A DNA stretch of 64,000 nucleotides from Alloalcanivorax venustensis ISO4 (GCF_015356855.1 NZ_ARXR01000015.1:1-64000), one strand, 5' to 3'. Positions 25,174-34,370 are shown, numbered from the stretch's first letter. A program made the numbers and translations. Notes: a model not told the origin generated them from the letters alone.

Positions 25174-25501
25174 GATTGACCCCGCCGCACAGCGTGCTGT
25201 GCACCAGATGACACCCTCGACCTGGCACGGGCGTTCCTCTTAACCGGCCCATTACGTTCGGCTACCCTCCCGCTACGTTCCGTAAAGTAACCCGTCCCCC
25301 GTCTACCGTTCACAACCTTTTTCATACGGCATTCACCACCGCTTTGTTTTATTAGTTGCATATGAGACGAGAGCGTTGTTCGCGGTCACCCCCGCAAAAA
25401 CGCCTTTCGTCATCTTTCGCTGGCGCTCCTACCCGAAAAAACGTCCAGTGAAATAAAAGAGCTTAAATAAGCCCAATAACAAGATCCGGAGAGTCTTTAT
25501 T
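25174..25501. other. 328-bp region between rpiA and porin pair 2
   Basis: GCACAG-CGTG-CTGTGC (25187-25202) forms a small hairpin just after rpiA, without a U-tract. The rest, AT-richer towards 25480, must contain the promoter of the porin operon; no clear -35/-10 pair or shared motif with the leader of pair 1 was found. Confidence 0.5.
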
Positions 25502-26815
25502 ATGTACCGATCCCTCCAGCAGTCCGCCCGGAGTGTTGCCGCCGCCGTCGCCCTTACCGCCAGTGTTCCCGCGCTTGCCGGCATGGGTAATACCGCCAGT
25601 ACCTACGGCCTTTTTCCGGTCGACGTGGGTACCGCCCAGGCGCTTTCCATGTTCAACGCCCAGGCTTCGGCGCTGTATTACAACCCGGCGTATCTGACCA
25701 TGGACCCGCGCGGCGAATTGACCGCCGGCCTGCTGCACGGTGAGCAGGAGCTCAAGAGCGACGACACGGTGGTCAACGACACCCGCTCCCAGCAGCAGCT
25801 GATCGCGCTGAAAACCAACCTGTCCGAATTGACCAAGGTGAACCACCCGCTGTATTTCGCGATCATCGCCGGGGTGGAGAAGTTCGGTGAAGAGATGCTG
25901 GCGTTTAATTCCAGCACCTCCGATGAAGGGCAGTTCCTTAATTACGGCCGCCAGCCGCTGTTCCTGAACGTGGGCGGCGGCACCCAGTTCTTGAACGGCA
26001 TCAACGTGGGGGCCTCGGTGCATATTTCCCTGCGCTCGGAAGCCACCCTCAACGCCAGCTCCAACCTGGCCGGTGAGACCCAGTACGAAGAGCTGGACGT
26101 GACCGCCAAGCCGGTATTGCGCCCGGTGCTGTCCACCTCCCAGGAGTGGGGCAAGATCATCTGCGGCCACAACGACGACTGCTGGATCGGCGGTCTGGAA
26201 ACGGCACTGACGTTCCGCGGCCACACCGAGGCCCGCACTTCGGTGGAGTCCAACATCGTGATTCCCGGCACCGTGCCGGACCCGGGCATTTTGCTGGCGA
26301 TCGACACCATTGATTCCTATCAGCCGGACATTTTCGCCGCCGGTCTGAAGTACAACTTCACCGACAACTTCCGCATGGCCGTGACCGTGGAGCAACAGAA
26401 CTGGTCGGATCTGACCGAGGAGCTGCAGCGCGACACCGTCAAGGACCAGGCCAACGCCCAGTTCAAGGACATCACCGTTCCGCGCGTGGGCGCCGAGTGG
26501 GATGTGAATCAGCATCTCACCCTGCGCGGCGGCGTGGCCTTCCAGGAATCCCCGCTGGAGAGCATCCGCACCGAGGACGTGAACTACCTGGATAACGACA
26601 AAGTGATCTTCGGCCTGGGCTCCTCGCTGGTGATCGACAACCCGCCGATCCTGACCTACCCGATGCGTCTCGATTTCGGCTACCAGTTCCAGCAGTTGGA
26701 AGACCGCGATTTCGAACTGACCAGCAGCCGGCCGGGCGTGACCAACCCCTTTGCCACCGTGACCGCGGGCGGCGAAGTTCATGTGTTCAGCGGTTCCCTG
26801 ACGCTTAAGTTCTAG
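25502..26815 (+). CDS. FadL/OmpP1-type outer-membrane transporter (pair 2)
   Basis: 437 residues with a signal peptide (cleaved near ALA-GMGN, about residue 26) and a C-terminal beta-barrel end SGSLTLKF. MGNTASTYGLFPVDVGTAQA and ALYYNPAYLTMDPRGE mirror the paralogue at 14294-15655. CGGAGAG lies upstream of the ATG. A predicted outer-membrane channel for hydrophobic substrates, followed 10 bp later by its lipoprotein partner. Substrate unknown. Confidence 0.9.
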   Translation: MYRSLQQSARSVAAAVALTASVPALAGMGNTASTYGLFPVDVGTAQALSMFNAQASALYYNPAYLTMDPRGELTAGLLHGEQELKSDDTVVNDTRSQQQLIALKTNLSELTKVNHPLYFAIIAGVEKFGEEMLAFNSSTSDEGQFLNYGRQPLFLNVGGGTQFLNGINVGASVHISLRSEATLNASSNLAGETQYEELDVTAKPVLRPVLSTSQEWGKIICGHNDDCWIGGLETALTFRGHTEARTSVESNIVIPGTVPDPGILLAIDTIDSYQPDIFAAGLKYNFTDNFRMAVTVEQQNWSDLTEELQRDTVKDQANAQFKDITVPRVGAEWDVNQHLTLRGGVAFQESPLESIRTEDVNYLDNDKVIFGLGSSLVIDNPPILTYPMRLDFGYQFQQLEDRDFELTSSRPGVTNPFATVTAGGEVHVFSGSLTLKF

Positions 26816-26825
26816 GAGGTGCGCC

Positions 26826-29800
26826 ATGCGCTATAAAGCTCTAATAACACTGACCGCGGCGGCGACCCTGTTCGGCTGCGGCGGTGACGACAGCGGCGAC
26901 AACCCCAACGTACCGGATTTGCGCGCACCGGAATCCGGCAACGCGGCGCTGTTTTTCACCTATCCGTTGGACGACCAGAAAGACGTGGCGCCCAACGCCC
27001 CGGTGGTGTTCAACTTCGGCGCCGCCCTGCAGGTGGCACCGTCCAACTTCCAGTTCACCGACGCCGACGGCGACCCGGTGCAGTTCGAACTCAGCCTGGT
27101 CGACGACGGCCGCGGCGTGGTGCTGCGCCCCCAGGAGGAGCTGGACCCGATCGCCGACTATCAGGTCGTGCTGCAAGGCATCGACGCTAATGGCGAAGAG
27201 GTGGGGCTGCCCGACGGCGCGCTGAACTTCACCACCCGCGCCGCGCTGGACGGCCCGGTGGACCTGCAGAAGGAAAGCGCGGACTTTGAAGTGGCGTCGA
27301 TCTTCCCTGACGACGAGACCCAGTTCAAAACCATGGACTTCTCCGCGTTCCGCCTGCGCACCAGCCATCCGGTGGACGAAGAGACCGTGGTCTACGGCGA
27401 CACCGTGTCCCTGACCCGCAACGGTCAATTGGTACCGGCGGTGCTGCTCGCCAAAGGCAACGCCCTCACCGTGGACCCGGTGGACGACATGACCCCCGGC
27501 GTTGAGTACGTGCTGAGCGTGGACGGCGTGGTGAGCCGCTTCGGCGACCCCATCGCGTCCTTCGAACGCACCGTGACCCCGACCAAGACCAGCTCGCCCA
27601 CCGGCAAACGGGAGACCCTGGTCACCGAGGTGCCGGCGGCGGACCCGAACCTGGGCTGCCTGGCCGACAACGTGCGCGTGTCGCCGCTGACCGGCGAGCC
27701 GATCAACTGCGTGCCGGTGATCGGCACCCTGCTGGAAGACCAGACCGTTTCCAAGCAGACCGGCAACGTGTTCGGCGAGCTGGCGTTCCCGCCCGCGTTC
27801 CCCGACGTGACCCCGCTACGCGTGGCACGCGGTTCCCGGCTGGTAGGCGACGCCCTGGAAGTCCTCGTCGGCGGCCAGGTGCCGGTGGGCTTTAACTCCG
27901 GCGACGTAACCGTGGAAATGGTCGCCGACGCCACCGGTTACCTGTTCCCCAACCCCACCTCGGCTTCCCCGAACGCGGCCAAGAACCTGCGTCTGTTCCT
28001 GGATCTGTCCACCACCACCGACGATGCCCGGGCCAACGGCGCGTTCACCCAGAACCTGCTGCATGTGGAACTGGTGGGCCGCGCCATCGTGCGTGACGGC
28101 GTGCTGCGCGCCGACGCCATCAGCGTGGTGGAACCGCGCGTGCTCGGCGTGGAGGACAACTACGGTCTGCTGAGCTTCCGCATGGAGTCCTACCGCGACC
28201 AGACCACCGCCCCGGACCCGCTGGATGATCAAACCCGCCCGATGCTGCAGGCGTTGACCCAGGACGACGGCAGCCGGCAGCTGTCCTGGCAGCCCGGCGA
28301 GTTCGCCGACCGCATGGTCCCCGGCGAGCCCATCGTACTGCTGTTCACCGAAGCGCTGGACCCGAACAGCATCGTCGAGGGTGTCAGCCTGCGCCTCACC
28401 AAGGGCGGCATGGACGAGCCTTTTTCCTGGAAACTGGACGGCAACGCGCTGGTGATCACCCCGGACGACCCGGTGGATTACGGTGTGGAGTACGTGGTCG
28501 AGACCACCACGGACATCACCGACCTGAGCGGCAACCCGCTGATGAACCTGAACCCGCTCGACGGCACCAATCAACTGACCTTCACCCTGCCCACCTACGT
28601 GGAGGGCGAGGACGTGCAGCGCGGGCCGTTCGCCACCACCGTCTACCCTGGTTTCCCCTGCGCCACCAGCGACGAGCTGGATCTCAACGCCTTCGGCGGC
28701 ATGGGTAGCCAGGGGGTGTGCGTGTCCTCCAGCCCGGAAAGCGAGCAGGTGGAAGTGGACCGCATGCCGATTACCGACATGCCCGCCAACCGCGCCATCC
28801 GCGTGCGCTTCTCCCAGAATATGGACCCGGCGTCCATCGAGCTGGGCCGCACCTTTATCGTCGAGGAGGTGGACGGTGGCGCCGTGGAAGGCAGCCTTGA
28901 GGTGGGCGTGCGGCACCTGACCTTCACCCCGGATCAGCCCTGGGAAGCGGGCACCCTGTACCGCTACACCCTAGCCTCGGAAACCAGCGGCTGCGCCAGC
29001 GCCATCTGCTCCGAGGACCAACTCCCGCTGCAGACCGCGCTGCTGCTTGGCAACGAGAGCGGCCAGGGCGGCCCGAACATGGACATCCTGTTCCGTGGCG
29101 CGGCCGCCACCGACAATGTGTTCCAGGAGCTGAACAACCTGCCCAGCGTGGACGTGAATTACAACTTCGCCATCGACGGCGGTGAATCGCCGGTTACCGA
29201 CGACAACCTGCCGGTACCGCCCAACGCCACCCGCATTCTGCCCAACCAGGGCGGCGCAGGGGACGAAAATACCGGCGGCGGCCTGGTGACGGCGGCCAAC
29301 ACCGGTTGCGGCTTCGAAGGCGCACCCCCTTACTCCGAGGAAGACTTCGAGCAGTGCGACGCCCGCCGTCTACTGTATGCCGCCGGCGCCTTGAACACCG
29401 AGATTCTCGGTTTCGTCGAAGCGGAAGAGCTGCCGGATTACGTCGACTCCGACCGAGGCGGGGTGGCGGTCCGAATCCTGCCCACTACCTTGGGTCTGAC
29501 CAACCTGGACGCCACCGCGGTGATCGGCGTGGACCTGAACGCGGCGGACGGCGAAACCACCCTGGCCACCCTGCCCGTCCTGGGCGATGCCCTGGATACG
29601 GTGCTGGAAGGTCTGGGCGATATTCCGTTGATAGGCGGCGTGCTGGACACCGTTCTAGGTCCAACACAGGATATCGGTCTGATCCCGATCGAAACCGCCA
29701 CCGGACCCAATATCATGCGAGTGCGTTACGAGCCCGACGCCAACAATGAGCGAACTGAAGCGCCGGTGGGCTACATTGTTCCGGGCGACAACCCGGAAGC

Positions 29801-30110
29801 GGGCGATCTACCCAGGTTTGTCATTGAGTTCGATTTACTCTTCGATGCCCCGCAACTGTCGCTGCCTCTGGGCCTCGACCACAACGCCAAAGGCCTGCCC
29901 ATCGGGCAAATAATTCTGGAAGGCCCTATGGATTTCCTACCTGATGGCCGGTTGTTCATAGGCCTGAAAAGCCGGGAGCCCAAAGAAGTAAATCTTGATA
30001 TTACATTGGGACCATTGTCAGGAGGCCAGGTGCGGCTTCTTATCCCAGAACAAGGTATCAACTTGAGCTACCAGAGCGTTTCCATCAAGAAGAGCGCTCA
30101 ACAGAATTGA
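26826..30110 (+). CDS. large Ig-like-domain outer-membrane lipoprotein (pair 2)
   Basis: 1094 residues with lipobox TLFGC (Cys19) and an Asp-rich mature part with Ig-like repeats (VAPNAPVVFNFGAALQV, VPGEPIVLLFTEALDPNS) in the same order as the 1014-residue paralogue at 11237-14281; shared segments include TVYPGFPCA and EPINCVPVIG. The start is coupled to the porin stop through TAGGAGGTGCGCC. It is about 80 residues longer than its paralogue, partly from an extra hydrophobic Gly/Leu-rich stretch (DALDTVLEGLGDIPLIGGVL) near residues 920-945. Closed by the strong terminator at 30137. Confidence 0.87.
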   Translation: MRYKALITLTAAATLFGCGGDDSGDNPNVPDLRAPESGNAALFFTYPLDDQKDVAPNAPVVFNFGAALQVAPSNFQFTDADGDPVQFELSLVDDGRGVVLRPQEELDPIADYQVVLQGIDANGEEVGLPDGALNFTTRAALDGPVDLQKESADFEVASIFPDDETQFKTMDFSAFRLRTSHPVDEETVVYGDTVSLTRNGQLVPAVLLAKGNALTVDPVDDMTPGVEYVLSVDGVVSRFGDPIASFERTVTPTKTSSPTGKRETLVTEVPAADPNLGCLADNVRVSPLTGEPINCVPVIGTLLEDQTVSKQTGNVFGELAFPPAFPDVTPLRVARGSRLVGDALEVLVGGQVPVGFNSGDVTVEMVADATGYLFPNPTSASPNAAKNLRLFLDLSTTTDDARANGAFTQNLLHVELVGRAIVRDGVLRADAISVVEPRVLGVEDNYGLLSFRMESYRDQTTAPDPLDDQTRPMLQALTQDDGSRQLSWQPGEFADRMVPGEPIVLLFTEALDPNSIVEGVSLRLTKGGMDEPFSWKLDGNALVITPDDPVDYGVEYVVETTTDITDLSGNPLMNLNPLDGTNQLTFTLPTYVEGEDVQRGPFATTVYPGFPCATSDELDLNAFGGMGSQGVCVSSSPESEQVEVDRMPITDMPANRAIRVRFSQNMDPASIELGRTFIVEEVDGGAVEGSLEVGVRHLTFTPDQPWEAGTLYRYTLASETSGCASAICSEDQLPLQTALLLGNESGQGGPNMDILFRGAAATDNVFQELNNLPSVDVNYNFAIDGGESPVTDDNLPVPPNATRILPNQGGAGDENTGGGLVTAANTGCGFEGAPPYSEEDFEQCDARRLLYAAGALNTEILGFVEAEELPDYVDSDRGGVAVRILPTTLGLTNLDATAVIGVDLNAADGETTLATLPVLGDALDTVLEGLGDIPLIGGVLDTVLGPTQDIGLIPIETATGPNIMRVRYEPDANNERTEAPVGYIVPGDNPEAGDLPRFVIEFDLLFDAPQLSLPLGLDHNAKGLPIGQIILEGPMDFLPDGRLFIGLKSREPKEVNLDITLGPLSGGQVRLLIPEQGINLSYQSVSIKKSAQQN

Positions 30111-30136
30111 TCTGCCTTCATGGTCAGTGAAGTGAT

Positions 30137-30160
30137 GGGGCCCGCCAGGGCCCCTTTTTT
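30137..30160 (+). terminator. strong rho-independent terminator of porin pair 2
   Basis: GGGGCCC-GCCA-GGGCCCC followed by six T, 27 bp after the lipoprotein stop codon. Confidence 0.9.
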
Positions 30161-30193
30161 ATCGACGCACCGGGGTGTGCGCCGACGCCGCAC

Positions 30194-30787
30194 TTACTCC
30201 CAGAATTTGTACCAGGGCTTGTTCCCTTCGCCGTTATCGGCATTGGCATTAGCGTTCTGTGACGCTTCAATGCCCCGCTCACTGGCCTTCACTTCACCGC
30301 TGACTCTGGCGTTGGCCGCCGCGTCGCGGTTTGATTCGGCCTGCTCTTGCATCGCCTCCTGACGCTCTCGGGCTTCTTCCCTGGCAGCCTCGGCGCGTGC
30401 TTCAGCCTCTTCACGCTGCGTTTCAGCGCGTTCTTTCACTTCTTCGCGTTTGGCTTCGGCTTTGTCCCGCTCCGCTTCGGCGCGCTCTTCGGCCTTCTCG
30501 CGTTGCGCTTCGGCCCGTTCCTTGGCTTTTTCACGCTTGGCTTCCGCTTTCTCGCGCTGCGCCGCGGCTTTATCGCGCTGCGCCGCGGCTTTCTCGCGAG
30601 CCTGCTCCGCGCGGGCTTCCGCGTCCCTCTTCATGCCGTCGCGTTGTTCCTCAAGACGCTTCTCGGCACCACTGGTGTCCACCCGGACACCGGTCTCGGC
30701 GTTAACGCCCAGGGTCGCGTCCGCCGCGAACGCGGGCATGGAAAGCGCCAACACCACCGGTGATACCGCTAAAAGTATCCTTTTCAT
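30194..30787 (-). CDS. secreted, highly charged Ala/Glu/Arg/Lys helical protein
   Basis: 197 residues with a Sec signal (MKRILLAVSPVVLALSMPAFA) and, from about residue 45 to 150, a very regular run of short units such as REKAEAKREKAKERAEAQRE, which must form a long single helix or coiled coil. The ends are polar, closing with PWYKFWE. Start at 30787 has AAGGAG at 6 nt; the ATG 18 nt earlier lacks one. Probably periplasmic. No family recognised; it could be a structural or envelope-stress protein. Confidence 0.75.
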   Translation of the reverse strand: MKRILLAVSPVVLALSMPAFAADATLGVNAETGVRVDTSGAEKRLEEQRDGMKRDAEARAEQAREKAAAQRDKAAAQREKAEAKREKAKERAEAQREKAEERAEAERDKAEAKREEVKERAETQREEAEARAEAAREEARERQEAMQEQAESNRDAAANARVSGEVKASERGIEASQNANANADNGEGNKPWYKFWE

Positions 30788-30964
30788 AAACCGCTCCTTT
30801 TTCACGATCGTAAGTCAATTGGGTACTCCTAACCGCACGGACGGTCCGTACGGCGGAGCGCACCCTAGCATTGAAATGCGTTTTGTTTTGAAAGGAAAAA
30901 GCGGAAGAACGTAAAAGTGGGGACTGCTTCCGCCCACGGCCGGCGGCCTGGGCGTTTTTCAAAC

Positions 30965-30991
30965 AAAAAACGGGCCGCGTCGCGACCCGTT
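30965..30991 (-). terminator. terminator of the 31042-31437 gene
   Basis: On the minus strand AACGGG...CCCGTT with an inner CGCG/CGCG pairing, followed by TTTTTTG, about 50 bp after the stop codon. Confidence 0.75.
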
Positions 30992-31041
30992 CCGCCTTGC
31001 CAGTCCGGCGCGACGGCGTTCGCCGCCGCCCGGACGTGACC

Positions 31042-31437
31042 TTACTGCTGCTTCTGAGTAGCCTTGTTGTACTCTTTCTGAACGTTATCGGGATCGTCCA
31101 TGTGCTTACGACCTTCCAGGTAGTCGCCGCCCTCTTTCTTCATGCTGTCGGCCTTACCTTCGGCGTTGCGCTTTTCCTGCATCGCCTTTTCGTACTGCTT
31201 GTTAACACGGTCCGGGTTGTCGATGTTCTTGCGCTCTTCGGAGTAATCCGGGTTGGGCGCGGCGTCCTTGTTACGGTCGCCCATGGCCTCGTCCTGCATC
31301 GCCTTTTTGTACTCGCGGTCGATCTGCTCGCTGGTGGACTCCGCCAGGGCGGCGGGCGCGGCCAGCACGCCGGCCAGCGCGAAGGTGCAGGTCAGCAGTG
31401 CGGATTTCTTGATGGTACCCTTCTTGATGGTTTTCAT
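31042..31437 (-). CDS. small periplasmic protein with Y-R-N-D repeats
   Basis: 131 residues with a signal peptide cleaved near LALA-E (about residue 32). Two clear repeats, YSEERKNIDNPDRVNKQYEK (65-84) and YLEGRKHMDDPDNVQKEYNK (106-125), and a partial one before them, follow Y.e.Rk..D.pd.v...Y.kA. Strongly charged, no Cys in the mature part. AAGGAG precedes the ATG. A protein with the same repeat pattern is encoded at 33030-33398. Function unknown. Confidence 0.75.
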   Translation of the reverse strand: MKTIKKGTIKKSALLTCTFALAGVLAAPAALAESTSEQIDREYKKAMQDEAMGDRNKDAAPNPDYSEERKNIDNPDRVNKQYEKAMQEKRNAEGKADSMKKEGGDYLEGRKHMDDPDNVQKEYNKATQKQQ

Positions 31438-31586
31438 TACTTTTCTCCTTGTCTCACGACAGATGGTCTCGCGACCGGTAAAAATATGAATTCAGTAGCC
31501 CTAAAATGGGCCAAACGGGGGGATATTCAAGTGAAGAAAAGTAATTCTGGGCCGCATTTAAAACAATTTTAATTATAGAACGCCGT

Positions 31587-31862
31587 TCAGGGGTCGTAGC
31601 CCCAGGGCTGGCGGGCCCTTTCCTTGACCGCTTCGTGGCGTTGCCGGGCTTCGATGTCGCGGCGTTCCAGACGTTCCTGGACGGCGCGGCGGTTCTCGCG
31701 GGTCCGGGTGTCCAGCTCACGGGAGCGGCGGTCGACGTCTTCGCGGCCGGCCTCGCGGCGCTCCTGAAGACGCTGGTCCAGATCGTCCGCCGGACCGGCG
31801 ACCGGGGTACCCAGGGCGGCCAGCGCGATCAGGGTGGCGAGGCAGGGTCTCAGACCGTTCAT
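31587..31862 (-). CDS. small secreted Arg/Glu-rich protein
   Basis: 91 residues, with a signal peptide (MNGLRPCLATLIALAALG; cleavage near VAGPA) and a mature part of nearly pure charged helix (QERREAGREDVDRRSRELDT). Start at 31862 preceded by CGGAG; an ATG 30 nt earlier lacks support. Third member of a cluster of secreted charged proteins, without similarity I can name. Confidence 0.6.
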   Translation of the reverse strand: MNGLRPCLATLIALAALGTPVAGPADDLDQRLQERREAGREDVDRRSRELDTRTRENRRAVQERLERRDIEARQRHEAVKERARQPWGYDP

Positions 31863-31939
31863 CGGTGTCTCCGTTAGCGTACTCGATTTCATTGTGCGCC
31901 ACCCCGGTTAACGGCGCGCGAAGACCTGCCCAGCTGCCG

Positions 31940-32896
31940 CTATTCCGCTAAGTAACGATCAATGATCCGCAGTATTTTTTCCCGGTATTCCTCGTGCTCA
32001 TTGGCAAGGTGGTGACGGGCGCCGTTGAGCATGTGCACGTCCGGCTCCTGGAATTTGTCACGAATCACGCCCAGGTTGTGGCGCCAGTCCACGGTCTCGT
32101 CCCGGTCGCCCTGGATCACCACCGGGGATATTTTTACCCGGTTGGCCGCTTCGAAACCGGGAATCCATTTTTTCAACGCGGTCACCCAACCGGCCGGCAA
32201 CCGGTGGTACTGCAACGGGTCCTTGTTTTCCAGGAAGTCGAGAAAGTCCGCGTCACCGGAATTCACCGTGAACACCCGCTTGATGGATTTCGCGAACGGG
32301 CGCACCAGGGTGTGCAGCCAGCGCGCGGTGCTCCATTTGAAGGGCCGCACCAGCGGCGCCAGCAGAATGATCTGCTCAAAGGGGCTGTCGTCCGCGTCGA
32401 AGCCGTGGTGCAGCAGGTAGTCCATGACGATGGCGCCGCCGGTGCTCTGCGCGATCACGTGCCAGGGCCGGGGGAAGTCGTTGCCGGCCTGCTCCAGGCA
32501 TTGCTCCAGCACTTCGCGGTAGATGCGGAAGTCCTGGATCGCGGCGCGCGGCCCGGAGCTGAGGCCGTGGCCGGGCAGGTCATAGGCGAGCACCGCGTAG
32601 CCCAGTTCCAGCACATGGGCGATCAGATGCCGGTAAAGCCCCACATGGTCGAAATACCCGTGGCAGATCAGCACCGTGCCGCGGGCCACCGCGGGCCGCC
32701 AGCCGTGCACGCTGATGGTATGGCCGGCGGCCTCGAAGTAGCCGAAGCCGTGCTCCAGGTCCGGCACCTCGGTGCTGAAGTCCAGGCCGTAATACTCCGC
32801 GTAGCGCCGGCTCACCTCGTCCAGGGGATCGAACGCCTGCCAGTTGAGCGGCCGCCAGGAGCGGGTGATTTCTTCGCGGGAGAACGGAAACGGCAT
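31940..32896 (-). CDS. alpha/beta hydrolase, lysophospholipase-like (S33 type)
   Basis: 318 residues starting MPFPFSREEITRSWRPLNW. HGYFDH forms the oxyanion region, the nucleophile is the Ser of AQSTGG (the usual GxSxG has Ala in first place), GDRDET supplies the Asp and ARHHLANE the His. Fits the serine aminopeptidase S33/monoacylglycerol lipase group. No signal peptide in this start. The frame extends to 33010 but crosses the neighbour's terminator. Substrate not known. Confidence 0.82.
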   Translation of the reverse strand: MPFPFSREEITRSWRPLNWQAFDPLDEVSRRYAEYYGLDFSTEVPDLEHGFGYFEAAGHTISVHGWRPAVARGTVLICHGYFDHVGLYRHLIAHVLELGYAVLAYDLPGHGLSSGPRAAIQDFRIYREVLEQCLEQAGNDFPRPWHVIAQSTGGAIVMDYLLHHGFDADDSPFEQIILLAPLVRPFKWSTARWLHTLVRPFAKSIKRVFTVNSGDADFLDFLENKDPLQYHRLPAGWVTALKKWIPGFEAANRVKISPVVIQGDRDETVDWRHNLGVIRDKFQEPDVHMLNGARHHLANEHEEYREKILRIIDRYLAE

Positions 32897-32974
32897 GGTG
32901 TTTGGGCAAAGCTGAAAATGGGTCTTGATGATAGGCCTTGAGGGGCGGCGATGCCATGGAGGGGCCGGATGCAT

Positions 32975-33003
32975 AAAAAAGGCCCCGGTGGGGTACCGGG
33001 GCC
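32975..33003 (-). terminator. terminator of the 33030-33398 gene
   Basis: On the minus strand GGCCCCGGT and ACCGGGGCC form a 9-bp stem followed by six T, 27 bp after the stop. Confidence 0.88.
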
Positions 33004-33029
33004 GGCTCAAGGCAGATGTTCGGGCTGGC

Positions 33030-33398
33030 TTAGCTCTGGTTGAGCTCGCGGTTGATGTTTTCGAGGCTGTCCAGGTTCTTACGCTGTTCCAGGTAGTCCT
33101 GGTTGCGGCCCTGGGGGTTGCCTTCGGCTTTCACCACGGCGCGCTGGTCCTGGATGTCCTGGAACTGGGCGGCGATGAAGTCGGCCTGGTCCAGGTTCTC
33201 GCGGGCGGCCAGGTAATCCACCGGCGCGCGGCCGCTGTCACGGGCCTGGCGACCCTGCTCCACCGCCTGCTGGTAGGCGGCGTTGATGTTCTCGAAGCTG
33301 TCCATGTTCTGGCGCTCGCTGAGGTTCTGGGCGAAAGCCGGGGCGGCGCTCAGGCTCAGGGCGGCGGCAACTGCGGATGCGATGATTGCGTTTTTCAT
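33030..33398 (-). CDS. small periplasmic protein with Y-R-N-D repeats
   Basis: 122 residues with a signal peptide (cleavage after AFA, residue 23). Three repeats: LSERQNMDSFENINAAYQQA (26-45), YLAARENLDQADFIAAQF (62-79) and YLEQRKNLDSLENINREL (102-119). The motif matches that of the 31042-31437 product, so these are distant paralogues. GGAAAGG precedes the ATG at 33398. Monocistronic, with its own terminator. Function unknown. Confidence 0.75.
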   Translation of the reverse strand: MKNAIIASAVAAALSLSAAPAFAQNLSERQNMDSFENINAAYQQAVEQGRQARDSGRAPVDYLAARENLDQADFIAAQFQDIQDQRAVVKAEGNPQGRNQDYLEQRKNLDSLENINRELNQS

Positions 33399-33574
33399 GG
33401 TCCTTTCCTCACTCATTCGGTCGTTCCAAATGCGTGGCGGGACCCTCTGTCTGCTTGGTCTCCCACGCTTGATGGGGACCATTATGTTGATTGGTTACGA
33501 TATTGTCAACTTGTAACCTGTTAACCTTTCGCTATCGCCGCGATAGCCGCCACCCGCATCGCCGGCGCCGCCGA

Positions 33575-34189
33575 TCAGGGCGCCAGGCTGCGCAGGATCA
33601 GGCCGGTCACCGCCGCCAGGTTGCGCTTGAGCTCGTCCGGGTCGTTGAGTTCCAGCAGCACCGGGTGGCCGTACACCGCCGCGGTCTTGCGGATCGCGAT
33701 GGTCACTTCATCCAGCGGCGTCTTGCGCTCGAACTCACCGCTTTCACGGCCGTCGGCGACGATGCGGCGGATCGCCTCATAGATAATGTCGTCGTGCACG
33801 CTCATGTGGTGCCACTGGTTTTCGATCGCCACCACCACGATGTCGTGCATGCGCCGCTCCTTGAGGAACAGCTCCAGACCCTTTGCCAGCAGGCAGTCGA
33901 GCAGATCGCGCAGGCGCTGGGTGGCGCTGTCGTCGCGCTCGGCGATCTCCTTCAGGGCGACGTCGATCTTGGCCAGGGTCATGGCGCACACCGCTTCGCC
34001 GATCGCCTGTTTGGAATCGAAGAAGCGGTACAGGTAAGCGCTGGAGACTCCCACCGCCTTGGCGATGTCGGTGACCGAGGTCTTGCGGTAGCCGTGGGCG
34101 CTGAACAGCTCGTTGGCGAGCTCCAGTATCTGGTCGCGGCGTTCGTGTTCCGCCGGGCCGCGCTGCCCGGCCGGGTTGTTGTCCGTCAT
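33575..34189 (-). CDS. TetR family transcriptional regulator
   Basis: 204 residues. The N-terminal HTH is RRDQILELANELFSAHGYRK then TSVTDIAKAVGVSSAYLYRF, followed by a helical ligand domain. Divergent from the flavin reductase gene with a 181-bp gap containing direct repeats, so it probably controls that gene and itself. Ligand not predictable. Confidence 0.9.
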   Translation of the reverse strand: MTDNNPAGQRGPAEHERRDQILELANELFSAHGYRKTSVTDIAKAVGVSSAYLYRFFDSKQAIGEAVCAMTLAKIDVALKEIAERDDSATQRLRDLLDCLLAKGLELFLKERRMHDIVVVAIENQWHHMSVHDDIIYEAIRRIVADGRESGEFERKTPLDEVTIAIRKTAAVYGHPVLLELNDPDELKRNLAAVTGLILRSLAP

Positions 34190-34225
34190 GGTGCTCTCCC
34201 GGTGCTCGCCGGCACCTTTCCAAAC

Positions 34226-34245
34226 GACGTCATCCAGGACGTCAT
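34226..34245. promoter_or_regulatory. direct repeat GACGTCAT, candidate TetR operator
   Basis: Two copies of GACGTCAT (34226-34233 and 34238-34245), 12 bp centre to centre and each containing the palindrome GACGTC, lie 37 bp upstream of the TetR gene and before the AT-rich promoter region facing the flavin reductase. Confidence 0.35.
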
Positions 34246-34370
34246 GTTCAAGTAATAAATATTGTTATATGTAACTTTGGGTAAGCATAGCATAACAGAG
34301 GCCCTCTGCACGGCCCCCTCACGCCCGGCGACGATAATCGTCGCCCATCCCGACCTTCACGGAGCACCTG

